From CBDEUK01 sp965250225 (GTDB lineage Bacteria > Pseudomonadota > Gammaproteobacteria > Eutrophobiales > Eutrophobiaceae): a stretch of 64,000 bases of DNA. The notes under the pieces were generated by a model. It was not told where the DNA came from, ran no database searches, and saw only the letters and a program-made list of their open reading frames with translations. The position numbers were made by a program, and so were the translations under genes. Shown piece by piece: positions 40,297 to 50,073 of this stretch (its first letter is position 1; each line of letters begins with the position of its first letter). The stretch is taken from the NCBI GenBank assembly GCA_965250225.1, contig CBDFNQ010000033.1, forward strand, positions 1-64,000, in the 5' to 3' direction.

Positions 40297-42225
40297 ATGA
40301 GTTTTTTAAATACATCCGTTTCTGGACTTTTAACAGCACAACGTGCTTTGGCTACTATTAGTCATAATATTGCTAATGTAAATACTCCAGGTTATTCGCG
40401 ACAACGGGTTGAATTTGAAGCGCGCGACCCACAATTTACCGGTGCTGGTTATATCGGTAAGGGTGTGGGTGTTGGTAGTATTAAGAGAATTCAAAGTGAT
40501 TTCATTAATGAACAATTGCGCATAAGCACGTCGAGTTCCAGCTTTAATAGTGCTTTTTTTAATCTGGCTAGTCGTATTGATAATATCCTGACCGAAGAAC
40601 AGGCGGGTTTGAGTCCGAACATAGTCAGTTTTTTTAATGCAGTACAAGATGTTGCTGATATTCCATCCTCATTAAACAACCGCCAGGTTATGTTAAGTGA
40701 GGCCGAATCATTGGTGGATCGGTTTCAGTTTCTGGAATCACGATTAACAGACTTAAGTGGTGGGATACGCACTCAATTGGTTGATGAAACCAGTGAAATC
40801 AATACGCTAAGTCAATCTATTGCTGATATTAATGTACGTATTGTATCAGCGATGGGAAATCGAGATACTCAACCACCAAATGATTTGCTTGATCAACGTG
40901 ATGAAATGATTCGCCAACTTTCAGAGTTTGTAGCTGTTACGACTGTTGAGCAAACCGACGGTGCAGTCAATGTTTTTACTGGAAGTGGACAATCCCTGGT
41001 AGCAGGTGCTGTTGCGAGTACTCTACAAGTCACGGAGCCATATCAAGGACATTATGAGATAAGTATTACTAATTCGTTTGGCACTTCAGTTATTACTCAA
41101 AATATATCAGGCGGTAGTCTTGGTGGATTACTGGATTTTCAATCTCAAATGTTGGAACCAACGATAAATTCGCTAGGCCGTCTTGCCATTGGAATAGCAG
41201 ATACATTTAATGATCAGCACATACTTGGCCGGAATCAGGATGGCCAGGTTAATCAAACATTCTTCACAGTACCGACACCAGTTGTTACTCCACTGGGAAG
41301 CGCGCCAAATAATGTAACTTCCACTATTACTGATCCTACGACATTAAGTAATAGTGACTATAACCTGACATATAATGGTGGCAATTCTTATACTCTGATA
41401 AGACTTTCGGATAATACAACAACCGCGATAAATACCGGTGGTACAACTCCGTTCACGACAAGCGCAGTTGATGGTTTTACTTTGACCATTACAGCAGGCG
41501 CAACAGCAGGTGATCAATTTATTATTCGACCTACTGTGGTTGGTGCCAGAGATATTACAACAACTATTAGTGATCCGAGAAAGATCGCAGCTGCAGGTCC
41601 TTTACGATCAGAAGAAGTCACCGATGTTAATGGTTTACCAACGAATACTGGTAACAGCAAGATCAGTGCAGCTAATATTTCAAGCATAACCGGAATACCG
41701 CTTGCAAGCTCAATCACCTTAACGTTTGATTTAGCAAATAATCGATTTAATGTGTCGTCACCACCAGGTGGAACGTTAGCGTATAATCCAGCCACACAAA
41801 GTGGTGGAGTACAATTCACTATCGCAGCAGCAGGCAATGCCACGTTTACAATTTCTGGCGTACCGGATGATGGCGATCAATTCATTATTGAAAATAATTT
41901 AAATTCAGATGGCGATAACCGCAATGCATTATCATTAGCCGCACTTCAGGAATCAAAGTTTTTATTAAATGGTGCTGCGAATTATCTGGACACCTATGGA
42001 CAATTAGTCGTCGAAGTTGGCACCGCAACTCGTCAAGCCGAGGTAAGTGATACTGCATTATCCGCCTTACTTCAGCAGGCAACGGAAGCGCGTGAAAGTG
42101 TTTCAGGTGTAAATCTAGATGAGGAAGCTGCCAATCTGCTTGAGCTACAACAAATCTATCAGGCTGCAGCGCAAATGATTTCCACGGCAGATTTATTATT
42201 TCAAACCTTAATAGATTCTGTATAG
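40297..42225 (+). CDS. flgK: Hook-filament junction protein FlgK
   Basis: 642 residues. N-terminal NTSVSGLLTAQRALATISHNIANVNTPGYSRQRVEF and C-terminal GVNLDEEAANLLELQQIYQAAAQMISTADLLFQTLIDSV are HAP1 consensus ends. The central part is an expanded Thr/Asn-rich variable domain. No promoter is obvious in the 27-bp gap after flgJ, so it probably depends on the flg operon or on an internal sigma-28 site. Confidence 0.96.
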   Translation: MSFLNTSVSGLLTAQRALATISHNIANVNTPGYSRQRVEFEARDPQFTGAGYIGKGVGVGSIKRIQSDFINEQLRISTSSSSFNSAFFNLASRIDNILTEEQAGLSPNIVSFFNAVQDVADIPSSLNNRQVMLSEAESLVDRFQFLESRLTDLSGGIRTQLVDETSEINTLSQSIADINVRIVSAMGNRDTQPPNDLLDQRDEMIRQLSEFVAVTTVEQTDGAVNVFTGSGQSLVAGAVASTLQVTEPYQGHYEISITNSFGTSVITQNISGGSLGGLLDFQSQMLEPTINSLGRLAIGIADTFNDQHILGRNQDGQVNQTFFTVPTPVVTPLGSAPNNVTSTITDPTTLSNSDYNLTYNGGNSYTLIRLSDNTTTAINTGGTTPFTTSAVDGFTLTITAGATAGDQFIIRPTVVGARDITTTISDPRKIAAAGPLRSEEVTDVNGLPTNTGNSKISAANISSITGIPLASSITLTFDLANNRFNVSSPPGGTLAYNPATQSGGVQFTIAAAGNATFTISGVPDDGDQFIIENNLNSDGDNRNALSLAALQESKFLLNGAANYLDTYGQLVVEVGTATRQAEVSDTALSALLQQATEARESVSGVNLDEEAANLLELQQIYQAAAQMISTADLLFQTLIDSV

Positions 42226-42235
42226 GTAAATTTTG

Positions 42236-43474
42236 ATGAGATTATCAACTTCATACATAAACCAACTGGGTCTAAATAACATACTGGATCAACAATTACA
42301 TATTGCTCGTCTTCAACAGCAGGTTGCAAGTGGGAGACGCATATTGTCAGCATCGGATGACCCCTCTGGTGCAGCACAAGTATTACGTTTAACTGAAGAA
42401 ATTAATATTACCAATCAATATCAGAGAAATTCAAATTTTATAACCAGTCGATTATCCCTGGAAGAATCTTCGCTTAAAAATATTGAAGAAAGTTTGATCC
42501 GCATAAAAGAACTGGCAATTCAAGGTAATAATTCTATTGTTGATGCAAATTCACGCGATGCTATTGCAACTGAAATAGAAGAACGTCTGAATGAAATCCT
42601 TGGTCTAGCAAATACTCAGGATGCAAATCGTGAATATTTATTTTCAGGATATCAAACGCTGACAAAACCGTTTGTACAAAACGCCAATGGCACTTTTCGA
42701 TACGATGGGGATCAGGGGCAACGATTATTACAGATTTCATCAGGACGAACTATTGCCGATAGTCATGCTGGCACGGATGTGTTTACCGATATATTTAATG
42801 GTAATGGTACATTCCAAGTGAATGACACTCCATCCAATACGGGTACAGGCGTCATATCTATAGGTCAAGTGACTGATACGAATGCTTATGTTGAAGACAC
42901 GTATACAATTACCTTTGTCACAAATGCAAATGGTAATCTAGCCTATAATATATTTGGTGCAGTAAGTGGTCAGGTGATCCCAAGCTTACCAGCAAATTCG
43001 GTAACCAATGCACCAGACTATGTCAGTAATGCGGCGATTAACTTTAATGGAATAGAAACCAGTATTGCAGAAACCCCTGTGGTCGGCGATACATTTACTA
43101 TTAGTCCGAGCACCAAACAAGATGTATTTTCGACGGTTGAGAATCTCATTGCAGCATTGGGTGTTGATACAGGAACTGCTGCGGGTGATGCGAAAAGGTT
43201 TAATCAAGTTGCTCGCGCTATCCAAGACATTGATCAATCGTTTGATAATATAATTCGAATTCGGACAGATATTGGTGCCAGATTGAAGACAATAGATGAC
43301 CAGGTGGAAACAAATACCAATTTTATTTTTGAGATGAAAACAACACGATCACAGACACAGGACGTAAATATAACCGAAGCCATCACCGAACTCACCACTC
43401 GGTTGACTGCGATTCAGGCTGCACAGGCAACATTCGTCCGTATACAAGGTTTGTCGTTATTTAATCAGATATAA
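42236..43474 (+). CDS. flgL: Hook-filament junction protein FlgL
   Basis: 412 residues from the ATG at 42236. Flagellin-like ends (LNNILDQQLHIARLQQQVASGRRILSASDDPSGAAQVLRL; C-terminal EAITELTTRLTAIQAAQATFVRIQGLSLFNQI) flank a beta-rich insert. It is the last gene of the flg block. What follows is a 618-bp gap with gene relics. Confidence 0.95.
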   Translation: MRLSTSYINQLGLNNILDQQLHIARLQQQVASGRRILSASDDPSGAAQVLRLTEEINITNQYQRNSNFITSRLSLEESSLKNIEESLIRIKELAIQGNNSIVDANSRDAIATEIEERLNEILGLANTQDANREYLFSGYQTLTKPFVQNANGTFRYDGDQGQRLLQISSGRTIADSHAGTDVFTDIFNGNGTFQVNDTPSNTGTGVISIGQVTDTNAYVEDTYTITFVTNANGNLAYNIFGAVSGQVIPSLPANSVTNAPDYVSNAAINFNGIETSIAETPVVGDTFTISPSTKQDVFSTVENLIAALGVDTGTAAGDAKRFNQVARAIQDIDQSFDNIIRIRTDIGARLKTIDDQVETNTNFIFEMKTTRSQTQDVNITEAITELTTRLTAIQAAQATFVRIQGLSLFNQI

Positions 43475-43497
43475 AAATATATCCTGGTCATTTAGAT

Positions 43498-43674
43498 TTA
43501 ATAACAGACTGATCGATTAAATTTCTTTTTCGGGTTATAACGGTGTTTATTATATAGATCATTAAAGGCTTTGTGATCCGAGATATCATGCTGATAAAAT
43601 GTATACCTCGGATCAGATTCTATTTCAGTTAGATTCTCCAGGTTGCCCGCGTAGCTTAATTTGTCAACGTTAAT
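43498..43674 (-). pseudogene. Relic of an rmlB-like dTDP-glucose 4,6-dehydratase gene
   Basis: On the minus strand from 43674 the frame reads INVDKLSYAGNLENLTEIE, which aligns with the dTDP-glucose 4,6-dehydratase segment VVNVDKLTYAGN near residue 30. After a frameshift near 43602 it continues as FYQHDISDHKAFNDLY, matching the next RmlB block (FEHADICD). It then degenerates. Only about 45 codons of the ~350-codon gene remain, with neither start nor active site. Confidence 0.7.
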
Positions 43675-43753
43675 GTTTATTGATTACCGTGGTGATGGGT
43701 CTCAATCGAACGCCCTGCCCACCAGCCAGCACAATACCTTTGTAATATTTCAT
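43670..43753 (-). pseudogene. Relic of the rmlA-like nucleotidyltransferase start
   Basis: A 27-codon minus-strand frame from the ATG at 43753 reads MKYYKGIVLAGGQGVRLRPI, the nucleotide-binding N-terminus of glucose-1-phosphate thymidylyltransferases (KGIVLAGGxGTRLxPIT). It stops after NKH at 43670 and runs directly into the rmlB-like relic. This is a truncated gene start, not a functional protein. Confidence 0.7.
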
Positions 43754-43951
43754 ATAACTAACTGTTTTTTTTGTCTATTTATGATCATTTTGATAGAAAA
43801 ACGCATAAACCACGCCTGTTGTTATATAAATATAATGAGACGTTACGGCCACTCTGTTAACTAGCGGTAATATTTTATTTAGCGATGATTAATACATAGG
43901 GTTTCTTGAATAGAAACACCTGTTTAGCAGAACAATTAGACAAATAAACAT

Positions 43952-43979
43952 TAAAGTTTTATTTACTAAGGGTCGATAG
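43952..43979 (+). promoter_or_regulatory. Sigma-28 (FliA) promoter of fliC
   Basis: TAAAGTTT (43952-43959) matches the FliA -35 consensus exactly and is followed by GTCGATAG (43972-43979) at the -10, with 12 bases between. The leader to the fliC ATG is about 105 nt. The stretch 43754-43950 shows no gene. Confidence 0.85.
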
Positions 43980-44092
43980 AGGGTGTGGAAGTGGTGAATA
44001 ACGATCTTTTATCGATACGTTATATCCACTAAATATTAACGTATTCCTTGTGTGATGATTTATAAAACAAGGAAAAATACGGAGTAATTAAC

Positions 44093-45586
44093 ATGCCTCA
44101 AATTATTAACACAAACATTTTGTCACTGAATGCGCAGAACAACTTAAATCGTTCTGGTGCTGCCCTGGCAACAACGCTGGAAAGATTATCTTCCGGTCTC
44201 CGAATTAACAGTGCGAAGGATGATGCAGCTGGTCTTGCTATTTCTGATCGTATGACAGCTCAGATCCGTGGCTTGAATCAGGCTGCTCGAAACGCGAATG
44301 ATGGTATTTCTTTAGCACAAACCGCTGAAGGTGGATTGAAAGAAGCAACCAACCTGTTGCAACGTCTGCGTGAGTTGTCAATTCAATCTGCAAACTCAAC
44401 GAACTCGGCATCGGATCGTGCAGCGTTGAACGCGGAAGCAAACCAGATCAAACAGGAAGTTGATCGTATTGCCAGCACAACGGAATTTAACGGCTTGAAA
44501 TTGCTGGATGGTACATTTACCTCTCAAAGCTTCCAGGTGGGTGCCAATGCAAATCAGACCATTGCATTCTCAGTAGCAGGTGCAGCTACAGATCAATTGG
44601 CGAATAATTCTGTCGCAGCAGCAGCAACTGTGGTTGACCAGGGTACTGCTTCTGTTACAAATCCGAATGCCACTTTGCCAGCAGCTAATACTATTGCAAC
44701 TCAAGTACTGACTGTTTCAGGAACATTAGGTAGTGGTACTGTTAATGTTACTGGTGGTGATTCTGCATTTACCATTGCCGCCGCTATTTCTGCTGCGGAA
44801 GGTAGTACGGGCGTCACTGCTGAGGCATCAAACACAGCGACGTTAGATACACTATCAGTAGCTGGTACGGTTACTCTGACTCTTGGTAGTGGTGGTTCAA
44901 CACAAACTATTTCTGCTGCTGTTACCACGACAGACCTGAGTGCACTGGGTCTTGAGATTAACAAAGTGAGTGGTACAACCGGGATCTCTGCTGCTGTCAG
45001 TGGTGGTACACTCACCCTGACCCAGGCAGATGGTAAGGATATCAATGTTGCAAACTTTGGCCATAGTACTGCGAGTGCAACCATTGTCCTTGATTCAATC
45101 AATAGTGCAACTGATCCAGAAACTCTGACAGATGCTGCAGCTGACAGCGCGGTTGTCAGTGGTAGTGTAACATTCAACTCTGCTAACAGCTTCTCGGTTT
45201 CTTCAAGCATTGCTGCCGCAGCAGGTAGTATATTTAATGTTGCAGCTGATATCGCAGTGGGTTCAACTCAAACACTTCTTAGTGCCGTTGATATTAGCTC
45301 GGTCTCTGGTTCCCAGAGTGCTCTAGTGGTGGTTGATGCAGCATTGGATACTATTAATAGTATTCGAGGTGATTTAGGTGCGGTTCAAAACCGTTTCCTG
45401 AGTACCATCAACAGTCTGAGTTCTACGGCCGAAAACCTCACTGCTGCGAGAAGTCGTATTCGTGATACAGATTTTGCTGCTGAAACGGCAGCGTTAACAC
45501 GAACACAAATTCTGCAACAAGCAGGTATTTCAATACTGAGTCAAGCTAACGCTCAACCACAGTTAGCATTGGCTTTGTTACAGTAA
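44093..45586 (+). CDS. fliC: Flagellin
   Basis: 497 residues. Conserved D0/D1 ends (MPQIINTNILSLNAQNNLNRSGAALATTLERLSSGLRINSAKDDAAG; C-terminal RIRDTDFAAETAALTRTQILQQAGISILSQANAQPQLALALL) enclose a central Ala/Ser/Thr-rich region of about 270 residues. It is the only flagellin gene in the window. It is read from a sigma-28 promoter and followed by its own terminator. Confidence 0.97.
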   Translation: MPQIINTNILSLNAQNNLNRSGAALATTLERLSSGLRINSAKDDAAGLAISDRMTAQIRGLNQAARNANDGISLAQTAEGGLKEATNLLQRLRELSIQSANSTNSASDRAALNAEANQIKQEVDRIASTTEFNGLKLLDGTFTSQSFQVGANANQTIAFSVAGAATDQLANNSVAAAATVVDQGTASVTNPNATLPAANTIATQVLTVSGTLGSGTVNVTGGDSAFTIAAAISAAEGSTGVTAEASNTATLDTLSVAGTVTLTLGSGGSTQTISAAVTTTDLSALGLEINKVSGTTGISAAVSGGTLTLTQADGKDINVANFGHSTASATIVLDSINSATDPETLTDAAADSAVVSGSVTFNSANSFSVSSSIAAAAGSIFNVAADIAVGSTQTLLSAVDISSVSGSQSALVVVDAALDTINSIRGDLGAVQNRFLSTINSLSSTAENLTAARSRIRDTDFAAETAALTRTQILQQAGISILSQANAQPQLALALLQ

Positions 45587-45598
45587 TTTAATGGATGA

Positions 45599-45628
45599 CC
45601 GGTCGGGCTCATCCCCGACCGGGTTTTC
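45599..45628 (+). terminator. Intrinsic terminator of fliC
   Basis: CCGGTCGGG (45599-45607) pairs with CCCGACCGG (45614-45622), followed by GTTTTCTC, starting 12 bases after the flagellin stop. Confidence 0.85.
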
Positions 45629-45658
45629 TCATTAAAAAGAATATAGGAGGTAACTGTT

Positions 45659-46090
45659 ATGACGACTGAAGTAAGTTCTCAGATACGACAGAACAGTGCT
45701 GATCTGCCTGATACTCTACGCAATCAACGATTGGAAAAAGATGCACGATTGGAAAAAGATGCAAATAGTTCCCGGTTAGCAGTTGAAAAGCGGCAAGATT
45801 TGCAGGCGACACTACAAAATAGTCCGATTGCTCAAGAAAATGTTGACAAGGAAAATCGAAAAATCTCGGAAGAAAAGCTGGACCAAACGGTTGAAGAATT
45901 AAGTGCCCTGGTTGAGAGTTTGCAACGAGAATTAAATTTCAGTGTCGATGATGACAGTGGAAAAACGGTTATAAAAGTCATTGATAGTAAAACGGATGAA
46001 CTCATTCGTCAGATTCCATCTGAGGAAGTCGTTGGACTTGCAGAGCTAATTGATCAACATGCTGGACTATTAATGAATGAAAATGTGTAG
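45659..46090 (+). CDS. flaG: FlaG family protein
   Basis: 143 residues. The C-terminal FlaG domain is visible: LSALVESLQRELNFSVDDDSGKTVIKVIDSKTDELIRQIPSEEVVGLAELI. The N-terminal half is charged and includes a tandem RLEKDA repeat (an exact 18-base duplication near 45729). FlaG affects filament length in polar flagellates. It begins after a strong GGAGG site. Confidence 0.92.
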   Translation: MTTEVSSQIRQNSADLPDTLRNQRLEKDARLEKDANSSRLAVEKRQDLQATLQNSPIAQENVDKENRKISEEKLDQTVEELSALVESLQRELNFSVDDDSGKTVIKVIDSKTDELIRQIPSEEVVGLAELIDQHAGLLMNENV

Positions 46091-46141
46091 TTGGTGTGAA
46101 TACTGCATCAACAGCTGAAAAATAATTATCAGGAATATAGT

Positions 46142-47563
46142 ATGATCTCAGTCCCTGGCATTGGTTCAGGTTTGGATATTAGTTCTCTCGTCGGTCAGTT
46201 AGTGGCAGCGGAAGGCAATAACAAAACAGTCTTACTATCAGGCCAAAAAAGTAATGCGCAGGCCCAGATATCAGCCTTTGGCGGTATCAAAAGTGCATTA
46301 AGCTCTTTACAAAGTACCCTGGATAGCCTGAAAACCGATGATGGTTTTTTCGCACGTAAGGCCACTTCAGAAGATACCGATTTTTTTACTGTTTCAGCGG
46401 GTGAAAATGCTGCTCTTGGCAGCTATGACATTGAAGTCGTTAAACTGGCCGAGGCACATAAGCTGTCATCGATAGGTTTTGCCAGTGAAGATTCCGTTGT
46501 CGGGACGGGGACATTAACCATCGCTGTTGGCACCACCAGTTTTGATATCACTATCGACTCCTCAAACAACACTGTTTCCCAAATCGCGGATGCTATCAAT
46601 GATTCAACATCTAATTCAGGTGTTTCTGCAACAACAATCAATGTTGATGACGGTATTGGTGGTACTGAGACGCGCCTGGTTTTGAGTGCTAATGATACTG
46701 GGACAGCCAATGAATTGACCGTCACGGTGACTGATGATGATGCTAACGATATAGATCTGAGTGGTTTATCCGTCCTGGTTTACGACCCTGCTGGCTCTGG
46801 TACAACCAATAGTTCTGAAATTACAGCAGCAGTGGATGCTGAGATAAAGATTGATGGTCAAACGGCAACCCGTTCCAGTAATACGATTTCCGATGCCATA
46901 TCTGATATCACTATAGAATTATTTCAAGTAGAAATTACTGGTGGTGATACACACAAGTTAACGGTCACTGAAGACAGCCCCGCTATTATTGATAAAGTGA
47001 GTGATTTTGTAAGTAAATACAATGGATTAAACTCGACCATAAATGAATTTTCTGCATATGATGCAGAAACAGGTACCGCATCTATTTTGTTGGGCGATTT
47101 TACGTTACGAGGTATTGAAACACAGGTTCGACGTCTCCTCTACGATGAAGTCACTGGCTTGAATGGGACTATCAGAACCTTGGTCGATCTTGGGGTGACA
47201 ACGAATGATGATGGTAGTTTAAGTTTCGATAGTGCAGTCTTGTCGGATGCTCTGGCAGCAGAGCCAACGGGAGTTGCTGAATTTTTTAACTCAGACCAGG
47301 GCTTTGCTACTCGATTGGATGATCTGTTATCAGGTTATGTCGGGGTTAATGGATTGCTGGACAGTAAAACAGACGGTCTAAATGCAAGGGTAACTGATAT
47401 CGATGATGATTTAGAGGCATTGGAACTACGTTTGCAAACCATGGAAGAGCGCTTATTAGCACAGTTCTCTGCATTGGATGGTTTATTAGCACAGTTACAA
47501 GCTACGAGTAGTTTTTTAACCCAATCATTGGCTACCATCTCAATCAATAATAACAATAATTGA
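46142..47563 (+). CDS. fliD: Filament cap protein FliD
   Basis: 473 residues. The FliD N-terminus (ISVPGIGSGLDISSLVGQLVAAE) and C-terminal coiled coil (LNARVTDIDDDLEALELRLQTMEERLLAQFSALDGLLAQLQATSSFLTQSL) are clear. It caps the filament and folds incoming flagellin. It precedes fliS and fliT in the usual order. Confidence 0.95.
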   Translation: MISVPGIGSGLDISSLVGQLVAAEGNNKTVLLSGQKSNAQAQISAFGGIKSALSSLQSTLDSLKTDDGFFARKATSEDTDFFTVSAGENAALGSYDIEVVKLAEAHKLSSIGFASEDSVVGTGTLTIAVGTTSFDITIDSSNNTVSQIADAINDSTSNSGVSATTINVDDGIGGTETRLVLSANDTGTANELTVTVTDDDANDIDLSGLSVLVYDPAGSGTTNSSEITAAVDAEIKIDGQTATRSSNTISDAISDITIELFQVEITGGDTHKLTVTEDSPAIIDKVSDFVSKYNGLNSTINEFSAYDAETGTASILLGDFTLRGIETQVRRLLYDEVTGLNGTIRTLVDLGVTTNDDGSLSFDSAVLSDALAAEPTGVAEFFNSDQGFATRLDDLLSGYVGVNGLLDSKTDGLNARVTDIDDDLEALELRLQTMEERLLAQFSALDGLLAQLQATSSFLTQSLATISINNNNN

Positions 47564-47606
47564 ACGAGTAAAATTTTAAATCAGAAGATAAAATGAGAAG
47601 AATAAT

Positions 47607-48047
47607 ATGAGCTATGCAACGGCAATACAGGCTTTACAGGAGTATACGAAAGTTGGTTTACATACCGAGATAGAAGGTGCCTCGCCCTACCGTCTTATCC
47701 AGATGTTGATGGAAGGGGCTGTTGGCAGAATTTCCAAGGCGAAACTATCGATTAAGAATAAAAATATTTCTGAAAAAGGTGAGCACATCAGTTCGGCGAT
47801 ATCAATCATTGGCGGATTGCGTGATAGTCTGGATCATTCCGCAGATGCCCAGATAGCCGGTAATCTGGATGCCTTGTATGAATACATGGGCCATCGTTTG
47901 CTTGAGGCAAATATTCATGATGATGAGGTGATTTTGACCGAAGTGCATGGTTTGCTGATGCAGATAAAAACTGCCTGGGACAAAATTCAGGATGTCAGTT
48001 ATGAGACTGAAACAGTAGCACCTGGTTTGCAGAATAAAGCAGGTTAG
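47607..48047 (+). CDS. fliS: Flagellin export chaperone FliS
   Basis: 146 residues, all helical. Blocks: SPYRLIQMLMEGAVGRISKAKLSIKN, KGEHISSAISIIGGLRDSLD, YEYMGHRLLEANIHDDEVILTEVHGLLMQIKTAWDKI. It binds the flagellin C-terminus and prevents premature assembly. Confidence 0.95.
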   Translation: MSYATAIQALQEYTKVGLHTEIEGASPYRLIQMLMEGAVGRISKAKLSIKNKNISEKGEHISSAISIIGGLRDSLDHSADAQIAGNLDALYEYMGHRLLEANIHDDEVILTEVHGLLMQIKTAWDKIQDVSYETETVAPGLQNKAG

Positions 48048-48049
48048 AC

Positions 48050-48385
48050 ATGGTTTCAGCAATATCCACGCTGTCTGACCTGCGAAACGAAGTAAAAGAA
48101 ACACAAAAGTTGGTGGTAGAACTGATAAATAACGAAGACGTTGATACCGAAGAGTGGTCGTTTATTGAAAAGAAAATCAGCATCATTTCAAAACATTTGA
48201 TCCAACATATTAGCCAGAACAAGATGGATGAACTGAGTGATTCTGAACGTACGGTGCTCAAGCTAATCCATCAGTATTATATCGAAATGGTTGCATTAAT
48301 TGAAACCAAAAAGGCCTCAGTGTCAGAACAATTACGAAAATTCAATAATAAAGGCCGTTTAGAATCGACTTATTTTCATCGATAA
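48050..48385 (+). CDS. fliT: FliT-like flagellar chaperone
   Basis: 111 residues, starting 2 bases after fliS. It is predicted to be two or three helices with a conserved helical pattern (TQKLVVELINNEDVDTEEWSFIEKKISIISKHL). Sequence support is weak, as is normal for FliT; the call rests mainly on size and position after fliS. Confidence 0.7.
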   Translation: MVSAISTLSDLRNEVKETQKLVVELINNEDVDTEEWSFIEKKISIISKHLIQHISQNKMDELSDSERTVLKLIHQYYIEMVALIETKKASVSEQLRKFNNKGRLESTYFHR

Positions 48386-48473
48386 TATAAGCATAACTAC
48401 CTGTATTTATTAATAAAAATTGAAGATTTTTCAGTTTTCTACGAAATAAATAAAAAAACTTTATGCCAAAATT

Positions 48474-48502
48474 TTGACATATTTGTATTCTACTGCTTAA
48501 CT
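48474..48502 (+). promoter_or_regulatory. Possible sigma-70 promoter of fleQ
   Basis: TTGACA (48474-48479) is perfect but the -10 at 17 bases (TTAACT, 48497-48502) is poor. The leader to the GTG at 48573 is about 65 nt. No sigma-54 site is seen, as expected for the master regulator. Confidence 0.4.
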
Positions 48503-48572
48503 ATTAGCTGTCAGGATTTTTTGTCGAGCACAGCAAATAATCCAAATTATATACAGAGTATAAGGGGGTGTT

Positions 48573-49988
48573 GTGGATAGTGTTCTGATTATTGATCAAG
48601 AGAATGAGTCTCGTAAGCAGATGGCTGATGTACTGAATTTTATGGACTGCAAGCAGGTATATGAGGCAGCACCAGAGACCTGGGAAGAGGCATTAGAGCC
48701 AGATACAGAACTAGAGATGGTATTGCTAGGGGACTGTACAAGCGATAAAAAATTAGTTGATATATTCCGTTCTATAAAAAATAAAGACTCCCACGTCCCT
48801 GTAATTCTCGTAAGTCGAGCTGATGAAAAGCGTACTTTTATTCAGGAGATTGAGAATGGTTGTATTGGCACTATCGATTTACCCTTACGCAATACTCAGC
48901 TCTCAAAAATATTTCAACGAGTAGAAATTCATCGAGCTCATCGTCATAAAGACGGTAGTCCCCGATCGATGGAATTATTTCGTAGCCTGGGTGGAACGAG
49001 CGAAGGGATACAACGTGTACGAAAAATGGTTGAAAAGGTTGCGCACACGGACGCGAATGTATTAATTATAGGAGAATCCGGTTCTGGTAAAGAAGTCATA
49101 GCGCGCAATCTTCATTATCATTCATATCGTCGGAATAAACCCTTTGTTCCAATTAACTGTGGTGCGATTCCTGCTGAATTGCTTGAAGATGAATTATTTG
49201 GTCATGAAAAAGGTGCGTTCACTGGAGCGATCGCTGCAAGACAAGGTCGTTTTGAGATGGCTTCTGGTGGCACGCTATTTCTTGATGAGATTGGTGATAT
49301 GAGTTTGCCGATGCAAGTAAAACTTTTACGTGTATTACAGGAGCGAACCTTTGAACGTGTCGGTAGTAATAAAAGTATCAATGCTGATGTACGCATCATT
49401 GCTGCAACTCATGTTAATCTTGAAAAAGCGATCAGCTCTGGTAGATTTCGTGAAGATTTGTATTATCGTTTGAATGTATTTCCAATTGAGACACCACCAT
49501 TACGTGAGCGTAATGAAGATTTACCTCTACTCGTCAATGATTTGATCGAACGTCTTGAGCATGAAAATAGTGGTAGCGTTCGTTTAGCTCAAGCAGCCGT
49601 TGAATCCCTGATGCAATATCAGTGGCCAGGAAATGTGCGTGAGTTAGCAAATCTTATTGAGCGTCTTTCAATACTCTATCCAAACGGTATTGTGGATGTT
49701 CAAGATTTGCCAGAAAAATACCAGGCAGAAGAGGTTATGAATAAACCGATCACTGATGGCGCAAGTCCGGTTGATACTAAATTGAAAACTCCACGTTTAC
49801 CAAAAGGGAATATTGACCTAAAAGAATATATCAATACCATTGAATATGAATTCATCATACAAGCACTCGACGAAGCAAAATGGGTCGTAGCCCATGCAGC
49901 AAAACGACTATCTATGGGGCGTACAACTCTGGTTGAAAAGATGCGGAAGCTTGGTTTGCAACGTCGGGAAGATGTGTCGGGATTTTGA
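48573..49988 (+). CDS. fleQ: Flagellar master regulator FleQ/FlrA
   Basis: 471 residues from a GTG start preceded by AAGGGGGTG. A degenerate receiver-like FleQ domain (1-~115), an AAA+ sigma-54 activator (~135-375) with Walker A GESGSGKE (167-174) and the sigma-54 contact loop GAFTGA (214-219), and a Fis-type HTH at the C-terminus (AAKRLSMGRTTLVEKMRKLGL). It stands at the top of the cascade and activates fleSR and early sigma-54 genes, possibly tuned by c-di-GMP. Confidence 0.95.
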   Translation: MDSVLIIDQENESRKQMADVLNFMDCKQVYEAAPETWEEALEPDTELEMVLLGDCTSDKKLVDIFRSIKNKDSHVPVILVSRADEKRTFIQEIENGCIGTIDLPLRNTQLSKIFQRVEIHRAHRHKDGSPRSMELFRSLGGTSEGIQRVRKMVEKVAHTDANVLIIGESGSGKEVIARNLHYHSYRRNKPFVPINCGAIPAELLEDELFGHEKGAFTGAIAARQGRFEMASGGTLFLDEIGDMSLPMQVKLLRVLQERTFERVGSNKSINADVRIIAATHVNLEKAISSGRFREDLYYRLNVFPIETPPLRERNEDLPLLVNDLIERLEHENSGSVRLAQAAVESLMQYQWPGNVRELANLIERLSILYPNGIVDVQDLPEKYQAEEVMNKPITDGASPVDTKLKTPRLPKGNIDLKEYINTIEYEFIIQALDEAKWVVAHAAKRLSMGRTTLVEKMRKLGLQRREDVSGF

Positions 49989-50059
49989 CAAAAACATATA
50001 AAAGAAGCTTCAATTTTCATTAACAACAGCACACTATTTTTCTAACTTCTTGTTATAAC

Positions 50060-50073
50060 ACGACTAAATTGAG
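50060..50073 (+). promoter_or_regulatory. FleQ-box-like site upstream of fleSR
   Basis: ACGACTAAATTGAG shares the core CTAAATTGA with the published FleQ box GTCaNTAAAtTGAC. It directly abuts the sigma-54 promoter at 50074, as FleQ sites often do. Confidence 0.5.

Noticed and set aside
43575..43614. Regulatory hairpin GATCCGAG/CTCGGATC before fliC
   Set aside because: It falls within the rmlB relic and far upstream of the sigma-28 promoter, so it is not part of the fliC transcript.
43661..43864. 67-codon plus-strand frame upstream of fliC
   Set aside because: It is antisense to the rmlA relic and in poor start context. The opposite strand has recognisable protein remains.
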